64,000 nt of DNA. Source: Palaemon carinicauda. Taxonomy: Eukaryota > Arthropoda > Malacostraca > Decapoda > Palaemonidae. Made by a program: the position numbers and the translations under genes. The DNA is taken from positions 47,674,187 through 47,738,186 of the forward strand of contig NC_090768.1 in the NCBI RefSeq assembly GCF_036898095.1, given 5' to 3'. Under the pieces are notes generated by a model. It did no database searches, was not told the origin of the DNA, and was given only the letters and a program-made list of their open reading frames with translations. Shown piece after piece: positions 47,067 to 57,904 of this stretch. Position 1 is the first letter of the stretch. Each line of letters begins with the position of its first letter.

Positions 47067-47309
47067 CCCTTTGACGAAGGAATTAACTAAATGGAAGACA
47101 ACCTGTGAATAGTGGATTTCACGCGCCTTTGCTTTATACACGACACCCAAAAGGTGCTCGCGCGAGGGTTGTAACCTCAGCATTCCATGCTTTTATCTTT
47201 CTCTGGTATAATTGGAAGGTTTTATCAGAAAAGGTATATAAGAAGGACTCTTTTCACCGGGCGCCACAGGTCTCTCCCCAGAAATAGATTTTTCCTTCGT
47301 CAAAATCCC
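47067..47309. mobile_element. ~243-bp insertion with inverted ends (MITE- or SINE-like)
   Basis: Comparison with the empty site near 31553 (GAAATGTATTTTTCTAAC) shows that ~243 bp lie between GTATT and TTTTCTAAC here. Left end CCCTTTGACGAAGGAA and right end TTCCTTCGTCAAAATCCC are inverted copies sharing a 12-bp core, TTGACGAAGGAA. The right end also occurs at 35940-35983 in LINE D. No protein is encoded. Class remains open: inverted ends favour a DNA transposon derivative. Confidence 0.6.
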
Positions 47310-47941
47310 TTTTTTCTAACGGTTTTGTCTTTTATTCGGATTTCCTTACCCAAAACCACGGTTTCCCAATAGGATCCTCCATAGTTGTTTTATATAAAGG
47401 GTTGGGGAAACACAAAAATGATTGATTTTCACAATAATGGTTAGAAATGCATAAAACACAAGATAACTAGAAGCAATAACAAAAACAAATATAAAATTAA
47501 GGGTAAACAATTATCAATGAACATATATGACAAATTTTAAAATAATTTCTATTCTATCTAACCATACAAACCTGAAGCTCTTTACTAAGAAGATATATTT
47601 TGGCCACAGCTGAAACTAACCATAAAACTTTTAGCAAGGTGATACTACCCTCCATTAGTTAGAAGGGGTAGACCAACCACCCCACTTACACAAGCAGTAG
47701 CCAACACAGGCCGCTTTGCAATTCCAGGCAGGACTTCCAGTGGGTAGGTGACATGTAAAAAGCTTCAGGTTTGTATGGTTAGGAAAAATACAAATCATAT
47801 CCAAATTTGTCAATTGTTCCAACACTAAATACAAACTGTCAACTCTTTACTACAGACACTCGTGTTTAGGTGGGTGGAAGTCCAAAACCAACTGGCTGGT
47901 CACTGACCCAGGGTGTGACTCTTATGCTTTGCACAAGCTGT
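47310..47941 (-). mobile_element. DIRS-like 3' end with inverted-repeat arms, copy 2 (end of element G)
   Basis: Matches 31559-32189. Inverted arms lie at about 47543-47587 (AACCATACAAACCTGAAGCTC) and 47756-47805 (AAGCTTCAGGTTTGTATGG). In this copy the sequence continues into the recombinase region of element G. Confidence 0.65.
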
Positions 47942-48289
47942 GGAAGAGCACACCCTATCACCTCGCTAACTCCCAATGAAAGATAACGGCCTGAACAATT
48001 GTGCAAAGGTGTGAAAGCTAAGCAATTAGACTCGTTAGGGTAAGACTTCACTAGGAGGTATGCATTTTCTTACCTGGATGTTACCCAACTCCTACCTCAC
48101 AGGGAGACTGGGGATGTAACGATATATATGCATATATTTGGATACACTAGGGATGATGAGACACCCCAACAGTTAGAGGACGTCAGCCCCGTCAGAGGGG
48201 AGAATGAAAGACGAAATGGCCAGTCATACACACATTCACACATTACTTACAACTGAGTAACATCTGCCCTGAACCAACTGCTACTTGTC

Positions 48290-49454
48290 CTATGTGGGAA
48301 ATGAAGTGTTAGTGATCATGTTTTGTACAGCCACCAAAGGACCTATGGAGAATGTGTCAAGGTTTCTGTGGATTACGTCTTGCAGGTAAGGGGCGGTGAA
48401 CGTAGACTGACGTTTCCATATGCCAACCTGTAAGATCTGTGTCACAATGAAGTTCTTTCTGAACGACAAGAGCATACTAACACCTCTGACGGTATGAGCT
48501 GTAGGTCTACTGTCAAGAGGGGACAAGTCTGCTTGGAGGCCTCGTTCAATCATTTTCACAATCCAGGAAGAGATTGGGTTCCTTGTAACTCTTCTCTTGA
48601 CTCTACCTTTGCTGACAGTCTATTGAAATGTGGTCAAACTCGAACAGTCTGTTTAAGGTATTTCCTTGGCACCCTAACAGGGCCTAATAACAGTTGATCT
48701 GAGTTATTTGTTACAGTGCAGTCTCAATCCAGAAGGGTCCAAATCTATGATCTGCTACAGCCAGATTTTGAGTTTTAGCAATAAACTCTTGGATGATGTT
48801 GAGTGCCACTTGCCACCATCCCCTTGAATGCATTATGTCATAGGACAGACCCTGTAGCTCACTGACTTTCTTTGCAGAGACCAGATCTAAAAAAACCATC
48901 AGTCAGGTCACGATCTGAGGACCGACTAAGAAGTTCGTAAGGTGCTCCTTTAAAGGATTATAGTACATTCCATATAGATGGTCCAACTTCTGACTGAGGG
49001 CATGATAACTTGAAACTATGTATGAGGAGGGATAATTCCATCAAGTAGGAAATGTCAACTGTGTTTATTTTAAAGGCGAAGCTTAACGCTTAGCAATAGC
49101 ATTTCACCGCCAACACTGAACCGAGTTTTTCCTCCCTAAGGTATAACAATAACTGCTTTTGTTGGAATACTGTAGTGGCATTGAGAGGAGGGATGCCCAT
49201 TCCATGACACTAACCACAGAAGATACAACACTTTGCTTGGTAGATAGCGACAGATGATTCTTAGAAGTATCTAGCCATCTTTCTTGCAACTGGTTGCAAA
49301 AAGCCTCAAGCTGAGAGGAGTTGGTGGATAACCTCCAAGCGTGAAGACGTACCAAAGCTACTCTTTTTTGGAAAGATCGGGAAGGAGCTGGAGCTCCCTC
49401 GGGGCCTCTGTGAGCAGATATAGAAGATCCAGGAACCATTCTACATGATGCCAC
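48290..49454 (-). pseudogene. Tyrosine recombinase of element G
   Basis: The core-binding part includes VALVRLHAWRLSTNSSQ (49350). The catalytic part begins with VSAKKVSELQGLSYDIMHSRG (48800-48880); in the family the Arg of KRVSEL is the first catalytic Arg, here replaced by Lys near 48868. Further on, AHTVRGV (48488-48503) is the H-x-x-R box, and TAPYLQDVIHR holds the nucleophile Tyr (48386-48388). Stops and frameshifts near 48711 and 49104 break the frame. The product would circularise and insert the DNA copy in place of an integrase. Confidence 0.8.
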
Positions 49455-49499
49455 ATCAGACCTATTAAGTCATCGATAGGTTTTGCAATGTCTATACAG

Positions 49500-50279
49500 T
49501 ACTTAGTTCAGACTCCCCTTACTAGGCAGAAGGGAGAGAATGCAGACGACTAGATTGTCCAATGGGTGTTGAAAAGCGTCTTGCTAGACCGCTTGGTGAT
49601 CTGGTACTGGGGAGCCATATAATGGGAGTTTCCAGTTGACAGACTTCTCGGATAGGTCTATTGTCGGCGAACCCTACAAAGTCAAGACTTTGTTGGCTAT
49701 CTGTTGATTCAAGGACCACTCGGTGCCAACTATCTCAGTCTTTCTGCTCAGTTTGTCCGCCAATGAATGATCCGGGCTGAGAAGGCTACTGGGTTATCTT
49801 CTGTCCATCTGATTACTGTACCTATACACCCAAGCAGCAGAGGAGATGTGAAAAAGTACCTCCTTGCCTGTTTATATGAGCCACCATTGTGGTGTAATCC
49901 CTCATCTACACCACAGTGTCTCCTGAAAGGAGCTGTTGGAAGTATTTGAGAGCTAGAAAAGCAGCTTTCATCTCCAGGAGGTTTATGGAGCAGTGTTGTT
50001 TGGCTTCAGACCATAGACAGGGGGTCAGTGCTGCTACAGATAAGCCCCCAAACCTTGTGTTGATACATCTCAATTCCGGGGAAGGAGAGAGCTCTATCCT
50101 CCTGAACAATTGTTATCTGATACCCACCACTGCAGGTCTTTCTTCTGCTCTAACACTATTGGTATCGGTAGATCCAGGTCTTTGTGCTGAGACCCGAATG
50201 TCTTCAGCTGCCACTGGAGAGTTTGAGTGCAGAGACAACTGTTGGGAATCAGGTCCTCTATGGAGGCGAGGTGTCCCAA
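49500..50279 (-). pseudogene. RNase H region of element G
   Basis: EKKDLQWWVSDNNCSGG (50110-50140), then CSINLLEMKAAFLALKYF (49960) as the Glu block, HINRQGGT, and LADKLSRKTEIVGTEWSLN (49720) as the terminal block. Four frames are needed, with an 11-base gap around 50105. It joins the recombinase via DAFQHPLDNL. Confidence 0.75.
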
Positions 50280-50339
50280 GAGCTTCTGCCAAACATGCTG
50301 GTAGATTGTCTAGTTTCAGAAACGGTTCTGCTACTAATT

Positions 50340-51059
50340 TCATTCACTCCATTCTTTACAGGACGGGAAGACTTTGCCTAGATTTGTGTCGATGTTCATC
50401 CCTGGGTATATCAGATTATGCATTGGCTGCAGAGAGGACTTCTCGATGTCTACCATGACTCCTAGATCTTTGCAAAACTCAAGAAGTCTGTCTCGATGAA
50501 GGAGAAGAGCTTCCATTGACTCTGCTGGAATCAGCCCGTTGTCTAAGTAATGGAAAAGACGGATTCCGTTCTTGTGCACCCAATTAACAGTAGGGAAAAC
50601 ACTCTAGAGTGAAAACTTAAGGTGCTGTGGACAGGCCAAAGCACATCACCTTGAACTGGTATACTTTGTTTTGAGGGAGAACCTTAGGTCCTTCCTTGAT
50701 GGATTGATGGGGATCTGGAATTAAGTGTTTTTGAAATCCAGTGTAATCATGAAGTTGTTCGGTCTGATGACCTGTCTGACCGGTTGGGCTGTCTCCATCT
50801 GGAATGGAGTTTGCTGGACAAACTCATTCAGAGCTGAGAGATCTATGATTGGTCTCCAGCCTCCAGATACCTTTTCTACAAGGAAAGAGTCGACAGTAGA
50901 AGCCTGGAAACTCATCTCGGTCTTCTTGGAGAGCGTTCTTCTCCTGCATAGCCTCGTGATCACTGAAAAGGAGGTCAGAGGAGGGAGAGAGAATGTGAAT
51001 GCGACGTGGTATCCTTCTCTGAGGACGAAGATCGACCAAGGTTCAGCCCCATAGAGCAT
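50340..51059 (-). pseudogene. Reverse transcriptase of element G
   Basis: VEKVSGGWRPIIDLSALNEFV (50840-50900) and PFQMET are the entry block, and FMITLDFKNT (50735) is motif A with its Asp. After a region of frameshifts, GIRLFHYLDNGLIP (50520-50570) is motif C; the family reads YLDD, and the second Asp is Asn here (codon 50538-50540). VDIEKSSLQPMHNLIYPGMNID follows. The ORF order and spacing otherwise fit the DIRS family. Confidence 0.8.
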
Positions 51060-51099
51060 CTACCTCTGCCATCGGCTCAGTAGGGATCCTTCTATAGTT

Positions 51100-52260
51100 G
51101 GACTGATTTGAGGAATGGCCCCCCCACGGTTATTTCCAAGTTGACCTCTTCTGCTGCTCCTACCTCTTCTGGGTCCTCTCGGCCGAAAGGGTTTTCTTTG
51201 GCCCTGGTTCCTTGCTACTGCCTACTGCAGCTGTTGAGACCCCTTCTTCTGTCCCTGACGTCTTGGTGGATAAGGGCGCTGCTCCTGAGGTACCATGAGG
51301 TAAGGAGACGAAGGAGTGAGTCTTGGCTTGCTTTCCTCCAACTTTCAGCAACTGCTTCGATGTCCTCCCCATTGAAAAGGGAGGGGCCATCCATTGGGGC
51401 ATTATGAAGCCTCATTGGTTTCCTTCTGTGGTACATGCCTCAAGAATTTTGAGACATCCGAATCAAGTCACCTCAAAACCCAGCTGACCCAGAAAGGGTG
51501 ACATCGCCTTTCTATTCTAGTTTCTATTCTACCAGATGGTGAAATCCTCAGTCCTGAATAAGTATCCTACTGTTCCCAACCAGTAATCTAACCATAAAGC
51601 AGCTTGTGAAGAACACTCTGCAAACTGCTCCATGTTAGTGGTATCAGCCACAGAGAAGAAAGCTTGTCTAACAGTAAATTCTGCGTCAGGGCTAGAATTG
51701 CCAGATCCAGAGGGAGGGGATGGGGCATCATACACAATGTCATAAATCTTCCTCTGCCTGACAAAAGGTGGAAGGAGTAAGTGAGAGGAGTTTAATTCTC
51801 GTAGGAATCAAGAATCTCCTGCCACCTGAGCGTAGTCTCTCGGACTGGCACCACTAACCCCTTCCCTGGACCAAGCTAACGATACTTTAGGTTTGGTTGG
51901 CCTAAGAGTGCCATAAGAGAAGTCTGGGACTCTGTCCTTTCCCTTGGCTGGGACAGGTTCCGGTTCCTCCAAGTTATTGACTCTCCTTATGCATGCTAGG
52001 ACCTAAAAGTAGCATGATCAGCATCTCTCTTTTCAAGGGAGGGGTGTTCTTAGGGCTAGAAGAAGGAGAAAGCTTCCCCTCAAAATGGTCCAAACCGTTA
52101 GCAAATGGTTCTTCCTCACCCGAGCTCACATCTATTGGAGCCAGGGGAGCGTGTAGGTCATGCTGGAAGAGGTTTTATGTCTGGAAAATTTCTTTAGATA
52201 CATTTACAAATTCATGTTTTCAGAAGTAACGTGTGATATATGAGACCTCGGAGGTAGACC
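51100..52260 (-). pseudogene. Gag C-terminal part of element G
   Basis: Readable parts are SPDAEFTVRQAFFSVADTT (51640-51700) and NMEQFAECSSQAALWLDYWL, then HNAPMDGPSLFNGEDIEAVA (51350). The tail toward RT is Gln/Arg/Gly-rich by translation of 51130-51260. Several stops. No zinc knuckle seen in this part. Confidence 0.55.
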
Positions 52261-52261
52261 G

Positions 52262-52617
52262 CTATTATTATTATTATTATTATTATTATTACTAGCCAAC
52301 CAGCAACCCTAGTTGGAAAAGCAAGATGCTATAAACCCAAGGGCTCCAATAGGGAAAAATAGCCCAGTGAGGAAAGGAAATAAGGAAATAAATAAATGAT
52401 GAGAATAAATTAACAATAAATCATTCTAAAAACAGTAACAATGCCAAAACAGATATGTGCTATATAAACTATTAACAACGTCAAAAACAGATACATCATA
52501 CATAAACTATATAAAGACTCATGTCAGCCTCGTCAACATAAAAACATCTGCTCCAACTTTGAAAGTTTGAAGTTCTACTGATTCAACTACCTAATTAGGA
52601 AGATCATTCCACAACTA
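52262..52617 (-). mobile_element. CR1/L2-like LINE tail inserted in gag of G
   Basis: Starts with (ATT)9 at 52262-52290, then AACCCTAGTTGGAAAAGCAA, ATAGCCCAGTGAGG and AAATAAGGAAATAAATAAATGA, and after a ~190-bp tail the last codons of the RT ORF (ESVELQ..VFMLTRLT on the minus strand, 52510-52617). It is the same element end as at 18372-18700, cut at 52617. It interrupts gag of G. Confidence 0.85.
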
Positions 52618-53118
52618 TGCTCTGGTTGTGTGAGAGGCAGCCTGTAACCTATGAAAAGTTCCTCAGAAGGTTGTTGCCCTAAGTTAGAGGACCAGTTCTT
52701 TAGGATAGTCTTGATATCTTTACGTTCCCTTGGGCAGATGATAAAATTCGCGAGTAGCGAAGTGGTTTCCCTCTTTACTCCTTCTGTTGGCCTAATGTCC
52801 TTGGGAGGAGCCGCACTTGCAGGAGGCTCCTTACCGGCCAAACGACTCGGAAATACCGGGTCAAGGTCTATGGAGATCAATCTGTAGTTCTCTGTCAGAG
52901 AGATCTCCCTCGGAGACCTCGAGCCCCTACTGGTTCTTGGATAAATAGAATCCCTCGCCGGAAGCATATCCGCTTGTAGGCCCCTTCTCTTTTTTTAAAT
53001 AATAGGAATGATGCCAAATCTCCCCCAGGCTGGGTCTTTGCCGGTGATAAAAGAATCAAATAGCATATATTAATCATCTTTTGACGGTCTAAGTAGGGGA
53101 GAGGATCGTATGGTGGGA
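52618..53118 (-). pseudogene. Gag middle part of element G
   Basis: The frame 52587-52967 reads SRGSRSPREISLTENYRLIS and DPVFPSRLAGKEPPASAAPP, ending PLTQPEHS at the CR1/L2-like insertion. Upstream, 52895-53152 reads PYDPLPYLDRQKMI next to the boundary with LINE C at 53118, which splits it from HPT at 58521. Confidence 0.6.
53111..53118. repeat. Target-site duplication, left copy (element C)
   Basis: TGGTGGGA next to the I-like 3' tail; the same 8 bp recur at 58513-58520 after the 5' G-run. With one indel the similarity extends to about 11 bp (GTATGGTGGGA and GCATTTGGTGGGA). Confidence 0.7.
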
Positions 53119-53244
53119 TTGATTGATTGAAAGTTTTATGGCATCCTGACATCTAAGGTCATTGACGCCGATAGCATTTATCATACATGAAAAATAAAAG
53201 AGAATTCAATTAAAACCATAAAAGTTAAGATGTCATTATAATAG

Positions 53245-54078
53245 TTAAATAGTTTTCAGAAGACCTACTTCTGAAATAAATCTAAAAATGCCGCTCGCAT
53301 AGTAGGACTTATCAAGTCCAAGAATCTTGGCAACGATGAACCTGCCATCCTCACCTCGAGCCTCAAACAGATATCTATTTCTTAAGTTATTACAATTAGG
53401 GCATTCGGTCAACATATGCCTCACTGTTAAAGGTACTAAACAGTCCTTGCAATACGGTTGGTGTTGACCCTTCAGCAGAAACTCGTGTGTCAACCGAGTG
53501 TGACCAATACGGAGACGACAAAGAGTCGTCTCCCATTTTCGGGGTAACATGTTATACCTCCAAGGTGATATGACATTCGTTATTTCCCTCATTTTATTGC
53601 CATCTAGACTATCCAAGTACTGTTGCCATTTATTACAAACCAATTTTTTGATGTAAGGTAGGAAGTCATTACAGGGAATGGGATACCTCCTTGGTAGCAA
53701 CTCGGATGCTGCATTCTTCGCCAGTAAATCTGCCTTCTCATTCCCAGACACACCTACATGTGCTGGAACCCAACAAAATCGAACTGTTATACCTCTCCGT
53801 CCAATAATAAAAAGCCATTCTAAAATCTTTAAAACTAGAGGGTTACAAGAATTAAAAACTTCTAAAGCTTGAAGAACACTCCTTGCATCACTAAAAATTT
53901 TAAAATTACCCTCCTTTTCCAAAGCTATTTTCTCAATAGCGGTTAGTATGCCATACAGTTCGGCAGTAAATATGCAAGCTGTTAGAGGAAGTGCACCTCT
54001 ACAATTAAAATCATTACTATGTACTCCAAATCCAACGCCAGGATCAGATTTGGAGCCATCAGTATATATAAAAGTCAA
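53245..54078 (-). CDS. RNase H and C-terminal Cys/His domain, element C (intact segment)
   Basis: A 277-residue uninterrupted frame. Residues 1-20 contain FIYTDGSKSDPGVGFG with the first catalytic Asp; ILTAEL-type FTAELYGILTAIEKI has the Glu at about 45; KIFSDARSVL has the third acidic residue; WVPAHVGVSGNEKADLLAK (about 105-125) has the last Asp and His. The second half is the family-specific tail with RLRIGHTRLTHEFLL and QPYCKDCLVPLTVRHMLTECPN, ending GLLKTI. It is normally the C-terminus of the ORF2 polyprotein, so this frame lacks its own start and the true ORF continues upstream. It degrades the RNA strand during retrotransposition. The best preserved RNase H in the window. Confidence 0.85.
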   Translation of the reverse strand: MTFIYTDGSKSDPGVGFGVHSNDFNCRGALPLTACIFTAELYGILTAIEKIALEKEGNFKIFSDARSVLQALEVFNSCNPLVLKILEWLFIIGRRGITVRFCWVPAHVGVSGNEKADLLAKNAASELLPRRYPIPCNDFLPYIKKLVCNKWQQYLDSLDGNKMREITNVISPWRYNMLPRKWETTLCRLRIGHTRLTHEFLLKGQHQPYCKDCLVPLTVRHMLTECPNCNNLRNRYLFEARGEDGRFIVAKILGLDKSYYASGIFRFISEVGLLKTI

Positions 54079-55680
54079 TCCCCTATGTTATGCAACATGT
54101 TCCATAAAGAGAGACCTGGATTCTAAGTCAGTCATATTCTTCTTAACTCCAATAAAGTATTTACAAAAAGATACATCTGGTAATTTCCATGGAGGCATTG
54201 ATGATACCTTGAATGGAAGTACCTTAATTCTAATTATATCCAGATTGTTTAATAATTGTTTCCCCAGAAACCAAAAAGGTTGAGAAGATTTTGGGTGCAA
54301 CTCAAAAGTATGTTGAGTGCCTTACAAGGCTTGCAGTCTGAAAGGCTAAAGAATTAGGTAGTCTTTGCAATCTAAACCAATACCGAATAATAAAGGACAT
54401 TCGGTAAAGGTCTAGAGGCAACTCCCCAGCATCAATATGGAGACTTGTGATAGGTGAAATTCTAAACGCTCCTGTGGACAATCTTATACTAGCATGATGT
54501 ATAGAATCTAATATTTTTAACTGGCTTGGGGTGGCTGAGGAGTATATTTCGCATCCACAACTAATTTTGGAAAAAATCAAGGCCTTGTATAATTTTGAAA
54601 TAGTATTGCGGTCTGGCCCCATGATGTATGGGACAATATCTTTAAAAGATTCAGAGCCTCAAGACATTTAGCTTTTAAAGCTTTTAAGTGAGAAACCCAT
54701 GTAAGCCTACAATCAAATATCAACCCTAAAAATTTAGCTTCACTTGCACATGAGATCCGTTGACCTTTGATGTATATATCCGGGTCTGGATGTACTCCCC
54801 GGATACGACAGAAATGGACAATTGTAGTTTTACTTGTCGAAAACTTAAATCCATTCATAATGGCCCACTGGATAATTTTATCAATAGAGAGTTGCATTTT
54901 TCTCTCAACCATTGCCATTCTAGCTCCAGCAAATGATATAGAGAGATCATCCACAAATAATATTGCAAGAACATCCCGGGGAATGACTGAGGATTTCCCA
55001 TTATTTGCTAGTGCAAAAAGGGTTACACTCAGCACACTACCCTGAGGAACTCCTTATTGGAATTTACTCTCTGATAGAGTTTCCCAAAAACTCTATGTGA
55101 AAGAAATGACTGAATAAATAGTGGTAGCTCTCCTCTTAATCCAAACTCATGGATTCTTTTAAGTATACCATATCTCCATGTGGTATCATATGCCTTTTCA
55201 TGATTAAAAAGACTGTCACATGGGGCTGTTTGGAAGTAAAGGCTTCACAAATGGAGGACTCAAGCCGTATCAGCACATCAGTCGTTGGGTGCATTTTTCT
55301 GAATCCACATTGAATGGGTGATAAAATAACCTTCTTTTCAAGGTACCACATCATTCTTACACTGACTATCTTCTCAATGATTTTGCACAAACAACATGTC
55401 AATGCAATTGGCCTATAATTTGCTGCTAAAAACTTGTCCTTACCGGGTTTTAAAAAGGCTAAAATAATGGCTAGTTCCCAAACACTTGGATAACTATGAT
55501 CATGCCATATTCTATTAAAAATGCTTAAAATAAATAACTTTGTATTAAAAGGTATGTGTTTAATCATTGCATATAGAATTCCATCGGGTCCAGTGGCTTT
55601 ATCATTACACGTAGCAAGAGCAAAATCAAATTCTCTTCCAGTAAAAGGAGAATTGAATGACTTGCTTTCTTATTGTGAAA
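54079..55680 (-). pseudogene. Reverse transcriptase of element C
   Basis: The N-terminal palm frame 55136-55567 has FLKPGKDKFLAANYRPIAL and CGFRKMHPTTDVLIRLESSI. Motif A is shifted by a base and reads NHEKAYDTTW where the family has FDLEKAYDTTW, so the catalytic Asp appears as Asn (about 55200). Motif C is intact, ILFVDDLSISFAG (54950). SKTTIVHFCRIRGVHPDPDIY and FLGLIFDCRLTW follow. The thumb is at 54302-54622. Frame breaks lie at about 55045-55080 and 54600. Confidence 0.85.
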
Positions 55681-56300
55681 TTTAAAACTTTCTTTTCTTC
55701 AATGTTTCTATACTGGTGACCAGGAGCTGCTTCACACTTGCACAATACATTTGAAAATGGTCAGCCAGGGCATTGCTAACTTCGGTTGCTCCTGTCATAT
55801 AATAGCCATTTACCTTTAACAATAGTGGTGGGTTTGGCGTGAATTTGCCTGCTATCTTTTTGACTCTCCTCCACACAGGTGATGTTGATGTTCTACTGTT
55901 AATGGAGGAAACAAATCACATCCAAGACTGGCGCCTAGCTTCTTTCATGGCACGACGGAACTGTGCTCTACATTTCTTGTATATGACTAAATTCTCCTCA
56001 GTACAGCGCATGCGCAATCGAGTTAAGGACTTTCTTGTGGCTCTGTGCAGGGCAGTTAGTTCTGATGACCACCAGGGGATTGGTCATCGTCTGAATATCA
56101 CTGTTGTTAAGACTTGCCCCATGGCTCCCTGCCCGTTGATCATATGGTGTCTTATAGCTAACATACTCTCGAGGACAAGAAGTATTAGCATCGACTTGAT
56201 TTCTTGTAGACATACAGTTATAGGGGAGCGCTCACGTATGAGGAGCTTAAGTTGTTCATATTTCGCAATTAAACCCTGGCAATTCCATTGCAGAATGGAG
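55681..56300 (-). pseudogene. Endonuclease remnant of element C (core deleted)
   Basis: At the N-terminal side LQWNCQGLIAKYEQLKLLI and ITVCLQEIKSM (56215-56300) open an APE-like endonuclease. After ~35 unaligned codons the sequence resumes in the linker, PIPWWSSELTALHRATRKSL (56030-56080) and FRRAMKEARRQSW. The core with GDFN and SDH blocks, present in D at 35380-35700, is missing. An internal deletion of about 600 bp near 56110-56210 is the simplest reading. Confidence 0.75.
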
Positions 56301-56314
56301 AAAAAAACTATGGT

Positions 56315-57757
56315 TTATTTTTTGGAAGACACCTTCGATGAAGTCTTTCCATTGGCAATATTTGATCTAACAATATTTCCCGGTGGTACCTCTAGAGAGG
56401 ATCTTGATATAGTGGGTTTTGTGTTCCTCTTTTTCTTTGTGTCCTTTTGATCTAATTGTTGAGGAGGATGGTGGACCTCAACTTGAATTTCAGATTGGTT
56501 CAATTTACCTTCTAGTTGATCATAAACATCAGCAGACAAGATGTCATATTTATTTGAAGTCATGACTTTAATGTTTCTTATGGTAGGAGGCGAGAGATAT
56601 GGAGGTCTCTCTTTTTTTATTAAAAGGTTGTGATCTATCAGGTTTTTGCACCTTTTCCACAACAGGTTCACCAGGTAAATTGGTTTCAAGTGGAACCTTC
56701 ATCAATTCAGGCAAGGATACGGCATGAGAGAGGTTTGTACTATTGTTTAGAATCGGAGAAGTTAGCTTTTGAATAACTTTCAGATCTTTAAGTATCTGTT
56801 TTGATTTTTCTACAATTTCTGGATATAGATTTTCGATGGGACTTTCAACCTCTTTAATTACTTTCATGTTTCTTTATATTAGAAGTGGGAATATAATTTT
56901 CGTCCGTGTGCTTTGGCAAGTTTTTCTTCAGAACCATTGAAAAAGGTTGCCCTGGTCTTATCTGCTTTTCAAGAGCTCTTTTACGAGCCTCTCTAAAAGT
57001 AACCCTTTCAATGGTCCTAATAGCCTGAATTTCTTTTTCAAAAATAAACTTAACACAGCTTTTAGATGTAGCTGGGTGTGCTTCCTCACAATGTATGCAA
57101 TTTGGATTTTCTAAACATACTACATGACTATTTTTACCCAGTTGGCACAAACAGCTGGCTTAGTACCTAGTTTTTCCTTGCATTTCTGGATTAAATGGCC
57201 ATATATTTGGCAATGATAACATCACAATGGTGAAGGGATATAAGGTTTTACCTTCAAAGATAGCCAACCAGCTTTGATAACATTTGGTAATCTACATTGA
57301 TCAAATGTTATAATCAAAGTAGCAAGAGGAATACATTGTTCTCCAACTCTCTTTCTCATTCTGACTACTTTTACTACTCCTTGACTTTTCAGTTCATCCT
57401 CAATTTCATTTTCCTCTATATCCAGTAATTCTGGAGCATTTCTCACACCTCTACTCTGGTTGAAAGTAGGGTGTGAAACGCATTTTACACTATGACCATC
57501 CAATGTTATAAGTGTTTTTAACCTTTCACCTTGCAATAGGGATAGTGTCTCTATCAAGAGACTTCCATTTCCCAGGGGGTAGAATTTTTGGCTGCCCTCC
57601 ACATAAAGTGACTATTTCCCTGTTAGCTTTGAAAACATTTACACGCTCATTTCTTCCGTTTTCAAATTCTAAGATAAAAAAATTTCATAATTCACTACTT
57701 CGTATTGACCAGGTAATACTTCTACTTTTCTATATCTTTCTGTACTGTCATCATTTC

Positions 57758-57820
<63 letters not shown>

Positions 57821-57904
57821 CTCTAGTGTTTTCTTATCATTCTTTCCATAACGCATATAAGGTTCCAACATTACATTATTAGAAGCCGAGTTGGAGCTGT
57901 CTGT
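56315..57904 (-). pseudogene. ORF1 (nucleic-acid-binding protein) of element C
   Basis: Read in several frames from 57904 to 56315. The N-terminal part has a long Arg-Glu repeat encoded by a (TC)n tract, where D has only EKKREKVRSDD. Then VEVLPGQYEVVNYE, PLGNGSLLIETLSLL, LDGHSVKCVSHPTFNQSRG. The zinc-binding part at 57150-57050 reads GKNSHVVCLENPNCIHCEEAHP and ATSKSC. The Pro/Glu-rich C-terminal part matches ORF1 of element I (NNSTNLSxAxSLPxLM). Frameshifts near 57222, 56850 and 56570. Confidence 0.75.
57760..57816. repeat. (TC)n microsatellite in ORF1 of element C
   Basis: About 28 TC units on the plus strand, read as Arg-Glu repeats on the coding strand. Element D has only a few units at the corresponding position (37345-37370). 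Confidence 0.95.

Noticed and set aside
49916..50458. A 180-residue plus-strand frame
   Set aside because: Antisense to the RNase H and RT region of DIRS element G.
55839..56450. A 203-residue plus-strand frame
   Set aside because: It is the complement of the LINE C endonuclease remnant and linker; the minus strand carries the recognisable motifs.
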